Positions 1 to 13,570 of a DNA stretch of 64,000 nucleotides are shown piece after piece. The number at the start of each line of letters is the position of its first letter. Within the stretch, counting starts at the first letter, position 1. Source of the stretch: Oreohelix idahoensis (Eukaryota; Mollusca; Gastropoda; Stylommatophora; Oreohelicidae); assembly GCA_024509875.1 (NCBI GenBank), contig JAMPIV010000585.1:700381-764380 (forward strand). The letters are read 5' to 3'. The position numbers were made by a program, and so were the translations under genes. A model generated the notes under the pieces. That model had not been told where the DNA came from. It saw nothing but the letters and a program-made list of their open reading frames with translations, and searched no databases.

Positions 1-427
1 CCAGAGTTAATTTTCGTGGCATCTTCAATTGACCACTGAACACGGAAATATAATCCTTTGGGAACCACTGTGGTTTCGACCAAGCGAATAAATCGTACTG
101 ACTTTTAGTGCCTTTGTAGGAGAAGATAACATTTGGATCGAATGACAGGACTATTAGTGAAGACTGGAAAATAAAAGCTACAGAACAGAATGCAGGGGCA
201 AATATTCATAATGAAAACAGACAACATTTAAAGAAATAGAAAAGTAAGGAATTTTAAAAATAATCTAGACGAAACCTTCGAGCACTCCGTGACAACTATG
301 GTACGAGCGCGTGAACAGCACAAACTTAAGATGCGATCTGTGTGACATTATGACTCGTTTGCTTTCTCGTAATTTTCTCTCATCGCCTATATTTTCTATT
401 ATTTCGGCCTATTTAACGCACATAACT
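1..427. other. No recognisable feature
   Basis: AT-rich sequence in which I see no convincing exon, repeat or transposon. The short open frame at 311-517 runs into the minisatellite that follows and has no family features. Confidence 0.5.
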
Positions 428-705
428 GGTGCTAATAGTATCAGCATATATCTGACTGTTGCTAGCACTACCACTATGAGATATCTGTTGCTAGCAGTAC
501 CATTATGGCATGTCTGACTGCTGCTAGTACTTTCAGTATGAGATGGCTCACTGTTGCTAGTACTATTATTATGGGATGCCTACAGTGTCATTATAAGATG
601 TCTTGACTGTGGCTAACAGTATCATTATGAGCTGCCTGATAGTTGCTAGTAGTATCATTGTGAGATGCCTGACTGTTAGTAGTATTATCATTATCAGGAC
701 GACCC
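428..705. repeat. Degenerate minisatellite, about 33-bp period
   Basis: About eight imperfect units carry the core CTGTTGCTAGTA followed by TATGAGATGCCTGA. Spacing is near 33 bp where units are complete, and several units are truncated. It creates a false open frame on the + strand. Confidence 0.7.
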
Positions 706-969
706 AAAGTCTGCTGGGAGGACAACATTAGACGATCTCTGAAGGAACGAACGAACGAATTGGGCGCGCAGGCCCGTCTAACATTCTATCCTTCCACTCT
801 CACTTATCTTGCATACTATACCCTTTCATTCCCACATGTTACTAAATTCAGAACCTAGGACTAGAATCGAACCAAGCCAGGAGGAAGACAGCCGATAGAA
901 TAGTATGGCGCTCTTTCTTACAAACCTCTACACCTCACCCTAGAAGAGGAACGACTAAGTAAGTAAGTA
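706..969 (+). mobile_element. 3' end of a family Z LINE, interrupted
   Basis: This matches the last about 170 bp of the longer Z element ending at 11240: the CTGGGAGGACAACATTAGAC segment, then GCCAGGAGGAAGACAGCCGA, the GGCGCTCT segment and the tail GACTAAGTAAGTAAGT. About 115 bp of unrelated sequence (roughly 746-861) separates the halves, so it was hit by another insertion or is rearranged. It is the 5'-truncated remnant typical of target-primed reverse transcription. Confidence 0.7.
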
Positions 970-1059
970 CATTTTCATCACAAAATTAACAAAGTGACCA
1001 AAAATAAAAATTAAAAGAAGGAAAACGTTCAATTTTGCACCAGCACTTATCATATCATC

Positions 1060-1400
1060 AATCAATCAATACCCTTTAGCTCCCAAAGGAGCATAGGACT
1101 TCAACAAACACATCAAAAGTCCTCCTGTCAACGTGTCAATAGCTAAAGTTCTTTCTACGTCTTCCTCATCATTTTTACATCTGAATCCAGGTCTCTTCTC
1201 CGTGTGTGTTTTGGTCGACCTCTGCCTCTTTTTCCCTTGGGATTCCAGAACAAGGACTGCCTTGTAATGCTATCAACAGGTTTCCTCAGTGTGTGTCCTA
1301 TCCATCACCAGCGTCTTCTTAACGCTTGTTCCACTGGCACTTATCTGGTTCTTGTCATCAGTTCCATGTTTGTGACTTTCTCATACCATTTCAGTTCTTC
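1060..1400 (-). mobile_element. 3' fragment of a family X LINE
   Basis: The antisense strand resembles the C-terminal coding region also seen at 6100-6430. Shared + strand landmarks are AGCATAGGACTTCAACAAA, CCAGGTCTCT, TTGGTCGACCTCTGCC, GGGATTCCAGA and CTTGTTCCACTGGCACTT. The frame is broken and no complete domain remains. Confidence 0.6.
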
Positions 1401-1678
1401 AGCGATTTAATGAACAGTTTTCTTGACATAACAAAAAATAAGCAATAGTATGTTGTGAAGTAATTTAATGTAGTATCTGCATTTATCAAACCACAATCAC
1501 AGCTTCATAAATGGGAGAATCCTGGACCAAATCAAGAGTTTCTCAAATCTTGGTCAAATAAAGACAGAAGATTGCAGATGCAAAACAGAAATGAAGCAAC
1601 ATGAGACAGATATTAACATATGGACAAGTAATTTACATTTTCAAATTGAAAATTATCAAAAGCTATATAGCTCTATAT

Positions 1679-3813
<2,135 letters not shown>

Positions 3814-4217
3814 TTCATTACTGTGTGGTGTAGAAACATAGACAATGAGCAAGCTATGAGAAGAAAAAAATGAGGCCCCTGCAGTGTGAATATATAGAAG
3901 AAGGCACCAGTGTAATGTACAAATTTCCCTCACAAAAACAATTCCTACATAAAAAAAAACAAACAAAAAAAAAAACAAACAAAACAAAAAAGTTTATCAG
4001 AAATCTTGGTTAAAGTCGAAATGTATATCGTACGAGTGTTTGCAATGCGATACTTTCTTGTAAACTCCGTTGCCGAGTACAAAGTAAACAATCTTCACAA
4101 AAAGAACTGGCCGGCGCTCAGGGTGAACATTACCTTTTTAAAACATCTTTCCCCATCAGTTTATTTTTACATGTACTACTCTTCTTTAAAAACACATTTT
4201 GATGATCTCTTTTGCAG

Positions 4218-4395
4218 AAATAAAAGATTCAGACGTTGGCGCAAAATGCACCAAGCCAGTGAAACACCGGAAGAAACTGAATTACGTCGAGCTAAAGCTG
4301 CAGATCAAAAGCGGAGGTATAGGCCTAGTGCATTGCAGCGGGCAACAAAAGTATTGGAAGACACTGCATCATGTCTTGACCATGTGGAATATCAG
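4218..4395 (+). CDS. Candidate internal exon, STPR-like basic helix repeat
   Basis: The open segment is bordered by a good acceptor (CTCTTTTGCAG) and donor (CAG|GTAAGA). It starts with one base completing a codon and ends at a codon boundary. The 59-codon peptide is basic and contains ASETPEETELRRAKAADQKR, which has the RASETxEExxxRR character of the STPR repeat (first described in silkworm FMBP-1 and also present in some C2H2 proteins). Its phases equal those of the larger STPR-type exon at 7714-8338, so the two look like paralogous or alternative exons. No start codon or upstream exon was identified. Function beyond probable DNA binding is inference. Confidence 0.55.
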
Positions 4396-5012
4396 GTAAG
4401 AAGATAACATGCTTCCCATCAAGCACTACTTCCAAATTATGTTACTTGCAATGAAGATATCGATGTTCATAGCTGGGGTCCTGTGAGTGTTGAATTCTAG
4501 TTCTGTCACTCAACTTTGAAGCAAAATCATCAGCTGATAACAAAACTGCTGCCATGTATTCAAGTGCACAGTAACCTTTCAGACACCCGGTATCTTTGGA
4601 TGTAACTGCCACAAAGGCACAGTCGTAAAAGGATGATAAGCAGCAATGGGCGAGTTTCCTCCATTATAAAGAGATTAGCTGAGTAACTCAAAGCATTCAC
4701 ATTTCCTAAATTTTCAGAACATTTGCCCGAACAATTCTGCATTGAGTTTTGTATTGAAGGGTGCTCAAATTGATAATGTTGGTGGCACTGGATCTTACAG
4801 CTTGAAAACTAAGAAACATGGTCATATTTATCATTACACCAACCACATGCATCAAAGCAATGGCAACTGATATTACTCTCATCTCTATGTTGTTAATTCG
4901 GAAATGGGAAACCATCAAGGAATGAATCATCAAGCAAACTGTCAACTTAGTGTTGAAATTTTGACTCAGTTGGATGCATTGTGAAGACTAAACATTGTCT
5001 ACACTCATGCTT

Positions 5013-5980
5013 ATTAACTCTTTCAGTCCTAAGCAAAAAAAGTGGGTTTGACCCAAACAAAAATGGCCACCCCAGTGTGTTTTTATTGTTGTTGTTTGGA
5101 AATAATTTTTTTCAAGATGTTTATATGCATAAATAACTTTGTTGTTGTATATGAAACTGAAGGTAAATGGCTGAAGGTAAAATAGTGCTACAAGTATAAA
5201 AGCATTCATTGAAAAATTATTAGTTATCCAAGGTAAAATGGAGGCTGAAAGAATAAGCCGAAGAATTAGAGCAGAAGTATTCAATCAAGTTCTTCTAGAA
5301 TTGTTCCCCAGGAGAATATCTAAGGGTAAAGTTTCAAAATGTCACAAACAGAAGTATTCTAACAAAGTACAATCGGTTTTTAGTCAATAAACACTCAGGG
5401 AATTGTTAATTTCACAGATTACAACAAGAGGTCACATAGTTATAAAAAGGAAGAAATTATATATATTTTTACCTCGCTGAGCTGCTCCTCTTCTCAAGAT
5501 GATGTGTAATCCATACAAAATCACATCAGGTCACTCACAAATATATTTGCACTCGGCCTATATATAAACATTACTTTATCATGACATGTTATATGAATCA
5601 GACCTTCCATTATCACTCGATATCAGGCTCCTGTTGAAAATCTGAGTTGTCTTCGCTATCCTTTGAATAAATACTACAATCTGAATTGTAATCACTATCT
5701 AGAATTTCTTCAAATAACTTTCTAGCTTGCTCTGAAGTTAGTTCAGAGGTCTACCAGAAGCAGTGGGTGTAGCCATTTGATCTTATAAAATATGTGCTTA
5801 AAAAAATCTTAAAATTATTATCAAACCACAAAAACACGTTCTCTCTTAAACACACGAGGCATTCACTAGAAAGGTCTTTTTGTCGGAAATGATGTTTTGG
5901 GTTGTTAAAATTGGAAAACAGCTCTAGAAAGGAGCAAAAGATACGAAATACAATGTAATGTTGATCGGGTCAAACAGGTC
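5013..5980 (-). mobile_element. Decayed piggyBac-like element
   Basis: The left edge reads TTAACTCTTTCAGTCCTAAG, a TTAA followed by a terminal motif like that of the TTAA MITE at 22480. Near 5613-5776 the antisense strand has an ATG and a frameshifted acidic peptide with SEQARKLFEEILDSDYNSD and IYSKDSEDNSDF, which resembles the acidic N-terminus common in piggyBac transposases. No DDD catalytic core was found, and I could not fix the right end. Everything between is AT-rich debris. The family call is tentative. Confidence 0.35.
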
Positions 5981-6049
5981 GAACCGGAAAAACCGATATA
6001 ATGTTGAGAATCATACAATTTCTGTTTTAAATATGTTCTTCCACTAAGA

Positions 6050-7260
6050 CTGCAGTAGTGACACAAGTTAATAAGATTGCTATGATTTTTCAACCTGCTG
6101 ATAGCAGGCCTCCATTTAAACTTAGTTTTCACCCATACAGGAGCATAAGTCTTCAACAAATGTATGCCAAGTTTTTCTGTCCCGTGCCATCGGCTCCAGG
6201 TCTCTGTGTCTTCTTCATGCCTATCTCCAGTTCTCTTCTCCATGTGTTCTTTGGTCTCCCACTATATCTCTTTCCCTGGGGGATTCCAGAGCAAGAACTG
6301 CTTGGTGGTGCTATCGATGGGTTTCCTCAATGTGTGTCCCATCTCCAGCATCTTCTTCTCATCTCTTGTTCCACTGGCATTAGCCTGGCTCTTGTCATCA
6401 GTTCTACATTAGTGATCTTCAATCCTTCTTTTCTACAAGAACACCCATTTATGAAAGTTGGTAGATTTTTGGTTGTTATTTTTGTAGTTCTCCATGTTTC
6501 GGAGCCATACAATAGCGCTGACTTGACATTTGGATTGAAAATTCTGATTTTTGTGTTGGACCTGATTTATTTTGATCTCCATATATTTCCTAATGCAGTG
6601 AAAGCTCCTCTAGCCTTTTCTATTCTTATTTTGATATGAATATCTGTCCCTGCAACTGTGTTTATATTGTTGCCAAGGTAAATGTATTTTTGTACTGGGG
6701 CTACTTCATGTACAATCTTGTTATAATTTCCCTGCATTATTCTCATTACCTTTGTTTTCTCCCTTTGTATTTTCAGACCCACTTGCTGTGACCTCTAGTC
6801 AAGTATTTTAATTTTGTCTTGCATCTATTACAGTTACGAGACAGAAGTGCCTAGTAACTAAACCAGATATCCATCCTTCCATTCTTCTGGTATTTCTTCT
6901 CTCTCCCAGACTTTACTAAGTAATTTGTATAATATCTCTGTAGATGTGTCAGTATCTACTTTAATGGCCTCTGCATATATTTGTATACAGCAAATATGTA
7001 GTGGTCTGTCAATCAATTTAACTAATGGGACATATTTTGATATTGCCCAAAATCCCTTCTGGTTCTTGCTATTTCTGCATCAAAGATAAAGCCTACTCCT
7101 CTTTCATGTCTATTTTTATCAAAATAAATTATTCCTTTATTGTCAGAATATATTGCACCTGCTTTAGTATATACATTTAATGCAATCCTGACAAATTTAC
7201 ATTCATTATTGTCATTTCCTGTTCCAACATCTTCTGGAAAGGACATTTTCCAGTTCATAT
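6050..7260 (-). mobile_element. Decayed family X LINE
   Basis: On the antisense strand the pieces run in order. 7022-7258 is a possible endonuclease-linker fragment with RHERGVGFIFDAEIARTRRD. About 6860-6990 has AIKVDTDTSTEILYKLL, the RT-preceding block. 6567-6782 has MGLKIQREKTKVMRI and KARGAFTALGNIWRS. 6327-6512 has YGSETWRTT and PVEQEMRRRCWRW. The RT core with FADD is missing and the frames are broken repeatedly. The intact version of the same stretch is at 44333-45091. Confidence 0.7.
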
Positions 7261-7713
7261 TTTTTTTTAAATATATTGGATCACTGGCATCAGAATCAGT
7301 TTACAAGAAGTGAGGGAGAAGAAACCGAAAGGAAGAGTTAAAAACTCAAAAGTTATTATAAGAAAATGAAGGAATTGTGAACTAATTTACGGATCATCAT
7401 CATCAACATCCATAATTCTTGCCATTTGTACGTCGGTCACATCTAACGGATGCAACTGTGGTTGAAAGTTATTAGACATTAATTGTATTGTTTCCCTTAT
7501 ATGTACTCTCCCAAAAATAGTAACACAAAAAGTCGGTGAATTGTGCAACACAAAGTGAGTGACAGTGATATATGAATAAAATGTAAGTTTTTGATTGTAG
7601 AACCCAGTTTCATTCTGGAAACGAATTTAACTCATCATTTTGTTAAAAATAACCTTAAAATGTAAGTTTTTGATTGTTTCTTCAAGACAAAATTTTAATT
7701 TAAAGTATTGCAG

Positions 7714-8338
7714 ACTTATTATGGATCAAAATGATAAGATGGCTGCAAAACGAGCTGCAAATGCTAAGAGGAAGAGACGATTGCGTCAATCACAACGAGC
7801 AAGCGAGACTCTAGCTGAAGCAGCAATACGACGACAACATGAAGCGGCACAAAGACAAGCACAGCGTCGGTCACAACGAGCAAGCGAGACTCTAGAAGAA
7901 GCAGCAATACGACGACAACATAAAGCGGCACAAAGACAAGCACAGCGTCAGTCACAACGAGCAAGCGAGACTCTAGAAGAAGCAGCAAAACGACGACAAC
8001 ATGTAGCGGCACAAAGACGAGCACAGCGTCAGTCACAACAAGCAAGCGAGACTTTAGAAGAAGCAGCAATACGACGACAACATAAAGCGGCACAAAGACA
8101 AGCACAGCGTCAGTCACAACGAACAAGCGAGACTCTAGAAGAAGCAGCAATACGACGACAACATAAAACGGCACAAAGACGAGCACAGCTTCAGTTACTT
8201 CGAGCAAATCAGTCTGCAGAAGAGCGTGAATCTCAACGTGCTGCAGAAGCTTTTCGCATTCGTCAGTTGAGAGCATCACAACGAGCAAAGGAGACTTCAG
8301 AAGAAGCAACCAAACAAAGAGCAGCAGCTGCACAACAA
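7714..8338 (+). CDS. Candidate exon: tandem 27-residue STPR-type repeats
   Basis: A 625-nt open segment lies between an acceptor (AAGTATTGCAG) and a donor (CAACAA|GTGAGA). The ATG at 7721 is the first methionine. After a basic leader with KRAANAKRKRRLRQSQ come five near-identical 81-bp units (starts 7801, 7882, 7963, 8044, 8125) coding RASETLEEAAIRRQHKAAQ-type repeats, then two diverged units ending KETSEEATKQR. The RASETxEE core and alternating Arg/Gln helix character match STPR domains, which bind DNA, but the period is 27 residues rather than the usual 23. The exon ends at a codon boundary, in phase with 11501. Similar repeats also precede some Helitron proteins; no helicase is seen here. 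Unit identity implies recent tandem expansion. Confidence 0.6.
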
Positions 8339-8411
8339 GTGAGACGATAAAAAATGTTGTCATCAAAGAACTTTTATATTGAATTAAAAAATAGATTAGT
8401 TTTTCATTTAA

Positions 8412-11240
8412 TTCCGAACTCCGCCTAGGCTGGTCCCAAGCCAGGCTGAAAAGGAGGAGGGCGGCCTGCATGGAGACATAAGGAGGCAGCCCCTCCACCA
8501 TGCAAAGGCACAACAGGCCAATCACCTGTTTGCTTTAAATCATGATTACGAGAACTAAAGAGAGAAAACGGACTGATTCTAAAGGCGACGAACTGGTACG
8601 GACTACGACTTATGGAACTTAGAACACATGAAGTATAAAAGGGAAAGAAGAGGAGCTGGTGGAAGAGATGAGGAAAGCAAAACTAGAAATCCTGGCTATA
8701 ACGGAAACAAAGAAAACAGGACAAGGAGTCATGGATCTTGATGGCAACACGCTACTCTACAGTGGTGTACCCACATCTGAAAGAGCTTAAAGGGGGCGTG
8801 GGTTGTATTGTGGCCGAAAACCAAAGGGATAATATCAAGGGATTGAACTTTGTCTCGGAACGCATTATGGTTGTAAAACTAAAAGAAGGAGAAACCATAG
8901 TCAACCTTGTCATAGTGTATGGGCCAAATGAGGATGAGAGAGCAGAGGTCAAGGAGGAATTCTTCGAGCTGCTTCAAAGGACAGTGGATGACTGCCTAGA
9001 TGAAATTATCATGCTCAGAGATTTCAATGCCAGAGTTGGAAATGACCATGCTAGATGGGGTGGAGTTATCGGAAGATATGGAGAAGATACTCTCAATGAC
9101 AATGGAAATCGACTCCTTAGATTCTGCAGTGAGCAGAATCTGATCATTACAAACACAAAGCTCCCCCATAAGCACATACATGCATATACTAGATGTGAAC
9201 CAACAAAGAATGAGAAGTCAGTGATCGACTTTACCATTGTTAGAAGGAGCTCATTCAAATATGTCCGGGATGCTAGAGTCTGGAGGGGGCCAGAGATTGG
9301 AAGTGATCACTACCTGCTTACAATCAAAAGAACAACTGAAAGAGTTGCTCAGCCTAGGAACTGCCCAACATCACGCAAGAAACTAAGTAAACGAACGGGA
9401 GAAATGAGCATTAAGACCTACAAGCTGAGAGAGCCAGAAATTAAGACCAGATATCAGGGGCTTATTTCTGCAGCGGTAAGCAACACAGAAAAACAACCTG
9501 ATAACTTGGAAACCCTCTGGCTTAAATTCAAGGACATCATAAAGACAGCTGCTGCAGAAGCATGTGGTGAAGTCCGACTTGGGAACAAGAGAAAGTGGAC
9601 ACCTTGGTGGACATAGGAAGTCAAAAAGAAAATAAGAGAGAAGAAAATGGCATGGAAACAATACTTAGGGGCTAAAAACACAACAGGACAAATGGAGAAA
9701 TATAGAGAATACGTGACACTCAGAACAGAAGCAAAGAACAAGGTGCTAGCAGCAAAACAGAAGTCCTGGGAAGAATTTGGAGAAAAGCTAGAAAAAGATG
9801 CGCAAGAAAACCAAAAATTCTTCTATAAGACCCTAAAGAACATGAGGAAGGAAAAACAATGCCCTCTCAAATTTATAAAGGACAAGCAAGGCAAATTGCT
9901 TACTGCCCCGAAGGAAGTAATGGAAAAATGGAAAGAATATTTCTCAGAACTCCTGGATGGTGAGCAAGGTCAAGCATCACTAGCACAGAAGAGAAAACCA
10001 ATAATGGTGAAGATGACATAAAGATGGAAGAATTGAAGGCAGCACTGGAGAAAATCAAGATGGGCAAAGCAGCAGGGCATGATGGTATAACACCAGAAAT
10101 GGTTAAGTACATGGGAGCATCAGGCGACCTATTACTCTTAAGGTTCCTACAGGCAGAGTGGTGCAACAAGACCATACCAAAGGATTGGAAGATTGCCATC
10201 ATAACACCAATTTTCAAAAAGGGTGACAATCGACAATGTGGAAACCATAGAGGCAGATCCCTTCTCAGTGTCCCTGGTAAAATCTACTCTAGAATCCTAG
10301 AGCAGAGATATGATGCCTAGCTGAGCCACAATTGGATGACATCCAGTGCGGATTCTGAGCAAACCGAAGTACTCAAGACCTAATCTTCACACTCAGACAC
10401 CTGAGTGAAAAGGCCCTTGAGTATAAGAGTGAGATCCATCTTTGTTTCATAGATCTGGAAAAGGCGTTTGACAGGGTCCCCTGGAGCAAACTTTGGGACT
10501 GTTTGGCAAGGAAGAACATCCAGCACCTCTGATTCATGCTATACAGAGCTTCTACAAGTCTTGCAGAAATTATGTGAGGACAGCAAACCATAAGTCAGAA
10601 GAGTTCAGGACCACCACTGGTGTAAGACATGGTGATATCCTGTCACCTTATCTTTTCATACTCCTCATGGATGATGTCATCAAGGCATGTAAGTAGAGAA
10701 CAAGAAAGTATTCAGTGGGGTACTGGAAGATGAGACAGGTCTGTATTTCAGAGCTAGCATTTGCTGATGATGTTGCCCTGATTGCTAAATCAGAGGCACA
10801 TCTCCAATCCAACCTGCAAATCTGGAAGGAAGAACTGGAGATGAGAGAGATGGTCATTAGCAGCTCTAAAACAAAATCCATGGTGATATGAGAAGAAAGA
10901 AGACATCAGATTAAGCTGGGAGAACAGGTCCTGTAGCAGGTTGACCACTTTAAATACCTCAGAGCTATTATAGACCGAAAGGGAGGTGGTTTGGCCATGT
11001 CTGCAGAGTGGGAGAAGATCGGCTACCAAGACAAGCATGGGAAACAAAGAGCCAGAGATCCAGACCCCCAGGATGACCCAGAGTCCACTGGGAGGACAAC
11101 ATTAGACAATCTTTGAAGGATAGAGGACTAGAATGAAACCAGGCCAGGAGGAAGGCAGCCGATAGGATAGTCTGGCGCTCTCTCTTCCAAACCTCTACAC
11201 CTCATGGTAGAAGGGGAACAACTAAGTAAGTAAGATTTAC
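8412..11240 (+). mobile_element. Family Z LINE, near full length but inactivated
   Basis: The 5' end begins about 8412 (CCGAACTCCGCC...GGTCCCAAGCCAGGC). The endonuclease starts near 8655 with AITETKKTGQG, needs a one-base correction near 8787, and continues at 8738-9616 with IVYGPNEDERA, RDFNARVGND, KSVIDFTIVRR and GSDHYLL. Such APE-type domains resemble the one in craniofacial-development-protein-2-like genes. RT follows in broken frames: GKAAGHDGITPEMVKYMG (about 10060), CFIDLEKAFDRVPW (10441), HGDILSPYLF (10629), LAFADDVALIAKS (10757). A deletion lies near 10985. The C-terminal WFGHVCRVGEDRLPRQAWE is cut by an in-frame TGA, and the tail is AACTAAGTAAGTAAG. At least seven disruptions make it a dead copy. 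Confidence 0.88.
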
Positions 11241-11500
11241 TTCCGTCAGATTGATGGGATATTGCTAGTAACAGCATAATATGAAAATGTCCAATTATTT
11301 GTAACTCAAGGAGAGGGAAAAGAAAACCTTCAAATAAAAAGTTATTTTTGAAGACCTAGAAATAGCACAATGTCTGCAAGTACCATCCTATACATAAATG
11401 CTTTTGTTTCATCATCTATCTAAATAATATTTTCATTGCTGGTTTCATAATTTTAGCCTCATTGTTATAATATTACTACAGAATAACATTATCTTTTCAG

Positions 11501-11569
11501 ATTCCAAGGAATAGTCAAACACAGTATCCATTAATGAGTGGGAAAATTAAACTGGAATCAAATTGTGGA
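11501..11569 (+). CDS. Candidate small exon of the zinc-finger gene
   Basis: Twenty-three codons lie between acceptor ATCTTTTCAG and donor GGA|GTGAGT, phase 0 on both sides. The peptide contains MSGKIKLESNCG. Its KIKLE...NCG ending resembles the KQE...NCE ending of the exon at 11997, a pattern common in the linker exons of multi-finger C2H2 genes and in sumoylation-type sites. It is in phase with the STPR exon upstream and with 13118 downstream. Confidence 0.4.
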
Positions 11570-11683
11570 GTGAGTTTATGTTTCATTCTTGATGCTATTG
11601 ACAATTAATTTTTCTTAAAGTTGAAACAAGTGTGGAACTGATTAAATATCTGCTGTGAAATTACTTAACTACTACTTAGTCAT

Positions 11684-11905
11684 TCTTCTTCTACCCTGGG
11701 GTGTAGACGTTTGCTAGAGAGTGAGAGTGCCATACTATCCTATCGGCTGTCTTCCTCCTGACCTTGTTCCAGTCTAGTCCTCGATCCTTCAGAAATTGTC
11801 TAATGTTGTCCTCTCAGTGAGCTCTGGATTGTCCTGGGGGTCTTGATATCTGGCTCTTAGTTTCCCATATTTGTCAGGGTAGCCAATCTTCTCCCATTCT
11901 GCAGA
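11684..11905 (-). mobile_element. 3' end of a family Z LINE, inverted
   Basis: The + strand reads ACTTAGTCATTCTTCTTCTA, GGGTGTAGACG, CTATCGGCTGTCTTCCTCCT and GTCTAATGTTGTCCTCTCAG. This is the reverse complement of the Z 3' end that finishes at 11240, beginning with its AAGT tail. It lies in the presumed intron between the exons at 11501 and 11997. Confidence 0.75.
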
Positions 11906-11996
11906 CATTGTAGTTATTGCTGTGAAATTCCGCATTATTAAAATACCACTCTTATCTTATGACTTATTAATTTGCTTTCTATTTCATTGTATGAAG

Positions 11997-12058
11997 GAAA
12001 TATTAAAAATGATGTCTCGTGCCCCACTGTAAACATAAAACAAGAACAAAATTGTGAG
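11997..12058 (+). CDS. Candidate small exon with an IKQE motif
   Basis: The acceptor is TTTCATTGTATGAAG and the donor is GAG|GTAAAT. The readable frame contains NIKNDVSCPTVNIKQEQNCE, with an IKQE sumoylation-type motif frequent before C2H2 arrays. It ends in phase 0, matching the next exon at 13118, but its start needs one preceding base and does not match the phase-0 end at 11569. It may be an alternative of that exon rather than its neighbour. Confidence 0.35.
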
Positions 12059-12161
12059 GTAAATGAATTATTAGTTAAATAAGGTTTTTTAAAATTTAAA
12101 CATGCAAAGAATGGAGCAGAATGAAAGTAGACAGTTTATTTGCCAGTCTTCTAACATCAGT

Positions 12162-12402
12162 CGGCGTCTGTGGCCTAATGGATATGAACGCAGTTTCATA
12201 ATCCAGATATACCAGGTTCGAAACCTGCTGCAGGCGGTTTGGTAGCAGATCGCTTTGTGTGGATTTTTAACAATGGTCTAAGCGCCGTACCGTTCAGAAA
12301 GCAATGGCAAACTACTGAATGAAAAAAATTGCCTAGAAAAATCACAAACAGCCAATAAAAGCTGGGGTTGATTGCCACGTCCTGTAAAGGATAAGCAACT
12401 AA
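12162..12402 (+). mobile_element. tRNA-derived SINE with 14-bp TSD
   Basis: The head has pol III boxes: A box TGGCCTAATGGATA and B box CAGGTTCGAAACCTGC. A tRNA-unrelated body follows. The 14-bp direct repeat CTTCTAACATCAGT sits exactly on both sides (12148-12161 and 12403-12416), proving insertion by retrotransposition. The cloverleaf is not intact, so this is not a functional tRNA gene. Confidence 0.85.
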
Positions 12403-12869
12403 CTTCTAACATCAGTACAATAATAAAATCACTATTCTAACATCTTTAGTGAAAGGACATTTTCCAGTTCATATTTTTGTTTTCGACTGATTGAATCTAA
12501 TGTATCAGAATTAATTAACAATGTAGGGTGGGGGAAGGGAGAAGTAACAGAGAAGGAGTTAGCAACTCACAGGTAATGATAATAAACTGACAGAGCTACA
12601 GACTGATTTACTGTCTGGCAATGCAGCTTGTTATGGAAAAGGTTCATTTGGTTGCTCCTTAAGGAGCATGGGCCTACTACTGTAGTTGGTTCTCATTTAG
12701 AAAGTCTTCATCAAAATGCTTCATGAGCTCTTGTAGTGATGGTTCCTTTAGTGAAACATGAGAAGGTTGCTAGCTCACGTCTCATGAGATCCCTGGTGAG
12801 AGCTGTTCTTGCTTTCTCTGTTTAATTGAAAACCCTAGATACTGCCAAAGGGGTGTGATGTGTTTGAGA

Positions 12870-13060
12870 CTTCACTATTAGGTCCAGCTTTAATAGGTTG
12901 GGTGACCAGTTCCCTTACTCACTGCCTTTGCCTTCCTTAACTGAAGGTCAGAGTCAGTTACCCATTTACAGCTGGGTAGACTGGAGCATGATCCTAGCAC
13001 ATTTGCTGCGAGAGGCCAGTGCTCTAACTGCTTTGCCAATCAGACGCAGATATACCAGCT
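12870..13060 (-). mobile_element. tRNA-derived SINE, inverted, with conserved central core
   Basis: Read on the antisense strand, a tRNA-like head (TTGGCAAAGCAGTTAGAGCA, ...GGCCTCTCGC) is followed by a body containing CCAGCTGTAAATGGGTAACT and a GGAAGGCAAAGGCAGTGAGT segment. The same body occurs at 21775, 25720 and 46085. Confidence 0.65.
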
Positions 13061-13117
13061 TAGTGAATCTATATCTATTTCACGCTCACTAATGAGATAC
13101 AGTTTGTTCTTTCTCAG

Positions 13118-13241
13118 ATTACCAATGGTCATAATAACACTGAAGACCTCAGTTCTCGTCTAAATATAACTGGCAGCTTGGATACAAAACAGCCAGGAAT
13201 GGAGACAGTTGAACATTCTGGTTTATGTGAAGATGACAAAG
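13118..13241 (+). CDS. Candidate exon joining to the C2H2 exon
   Basis: A 124-nt open segment lies between acceptor TTCTTTCTCAG and donor AAAG|GTAAAA. It begins in phase 0 and ends in phase 1, exactly what the C2H2 exon at 14885 needs. The peptide is acidic and uncharged-polar (ITNGHNNTEDLSSRLNITGS; GLCEDDK), without a known domain. Intron length would be 1.64 kb. It is supported by splice signals and phase only. Confidence 0.5.
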
Positions 13242-13349
13242 GTAAAATGTTATTTTTATTTATTTTTTAACGTACAACTGCTATTACTTGATGCAAGAAT
13301 CTCCAGTTAGTATATCTAACCTGAGACTGATTTTTACGTGAGTATCCCT

Positions 13350-13570
13350 ATTTTTCCTGTACACTCACAGGTGTCCACTCGCCATTCAGGCAGATACTCG
13401 GCAAGTACCCATTAGAGCTGGGTCGGCTCAAGAGCCGCCAGTCCCTTGTCGACGACACTTCTTCAAATGTCTTTGCCAGGGCTCGAATTAATCCAGTCCA
13501 AGTCCCGGTCGACAACACATATTCAAATGTCCTCGCCCGGGCTTGAACCTGGATCACTCGATCACCAGCG
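13350..13570 (-). mobile_element. SINE-like repeat, inverted
   Basis: Antisense reading gives CGCTGGTGATCGAGTGATCC followed by a B-box-like AGGTTCAAGCCCGGGCGAGG. A tandem internal echo is present: two about 60-bp segments with ACACNTNTTCAAATGTC followed by GGGCT. A GTACCCATTAGAGCTGGGT core like that of the other SINEs lies at 13405-13423. Confidence 0.5.

Noticed and set aside
5236..5390. Short frame MEAERISRRIRAEVFNQ as an exon
   Set aside because: No acceptor, weak donor, and located inside the decayed piggyBac-like element.
7764..8525. 253-codon antisense frame, hydrophobic
   Set aside because: It is the mirror of the 81-bp STPR repeat (repeating VFVPLHVVVVLLLL), caused by repeat periodicity.
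12162..12240. tRNA gene
   Set aside because: A and B boxes are present but the cloverleaf is broken and the unit is inside a 241-bp SINE with TSDs.
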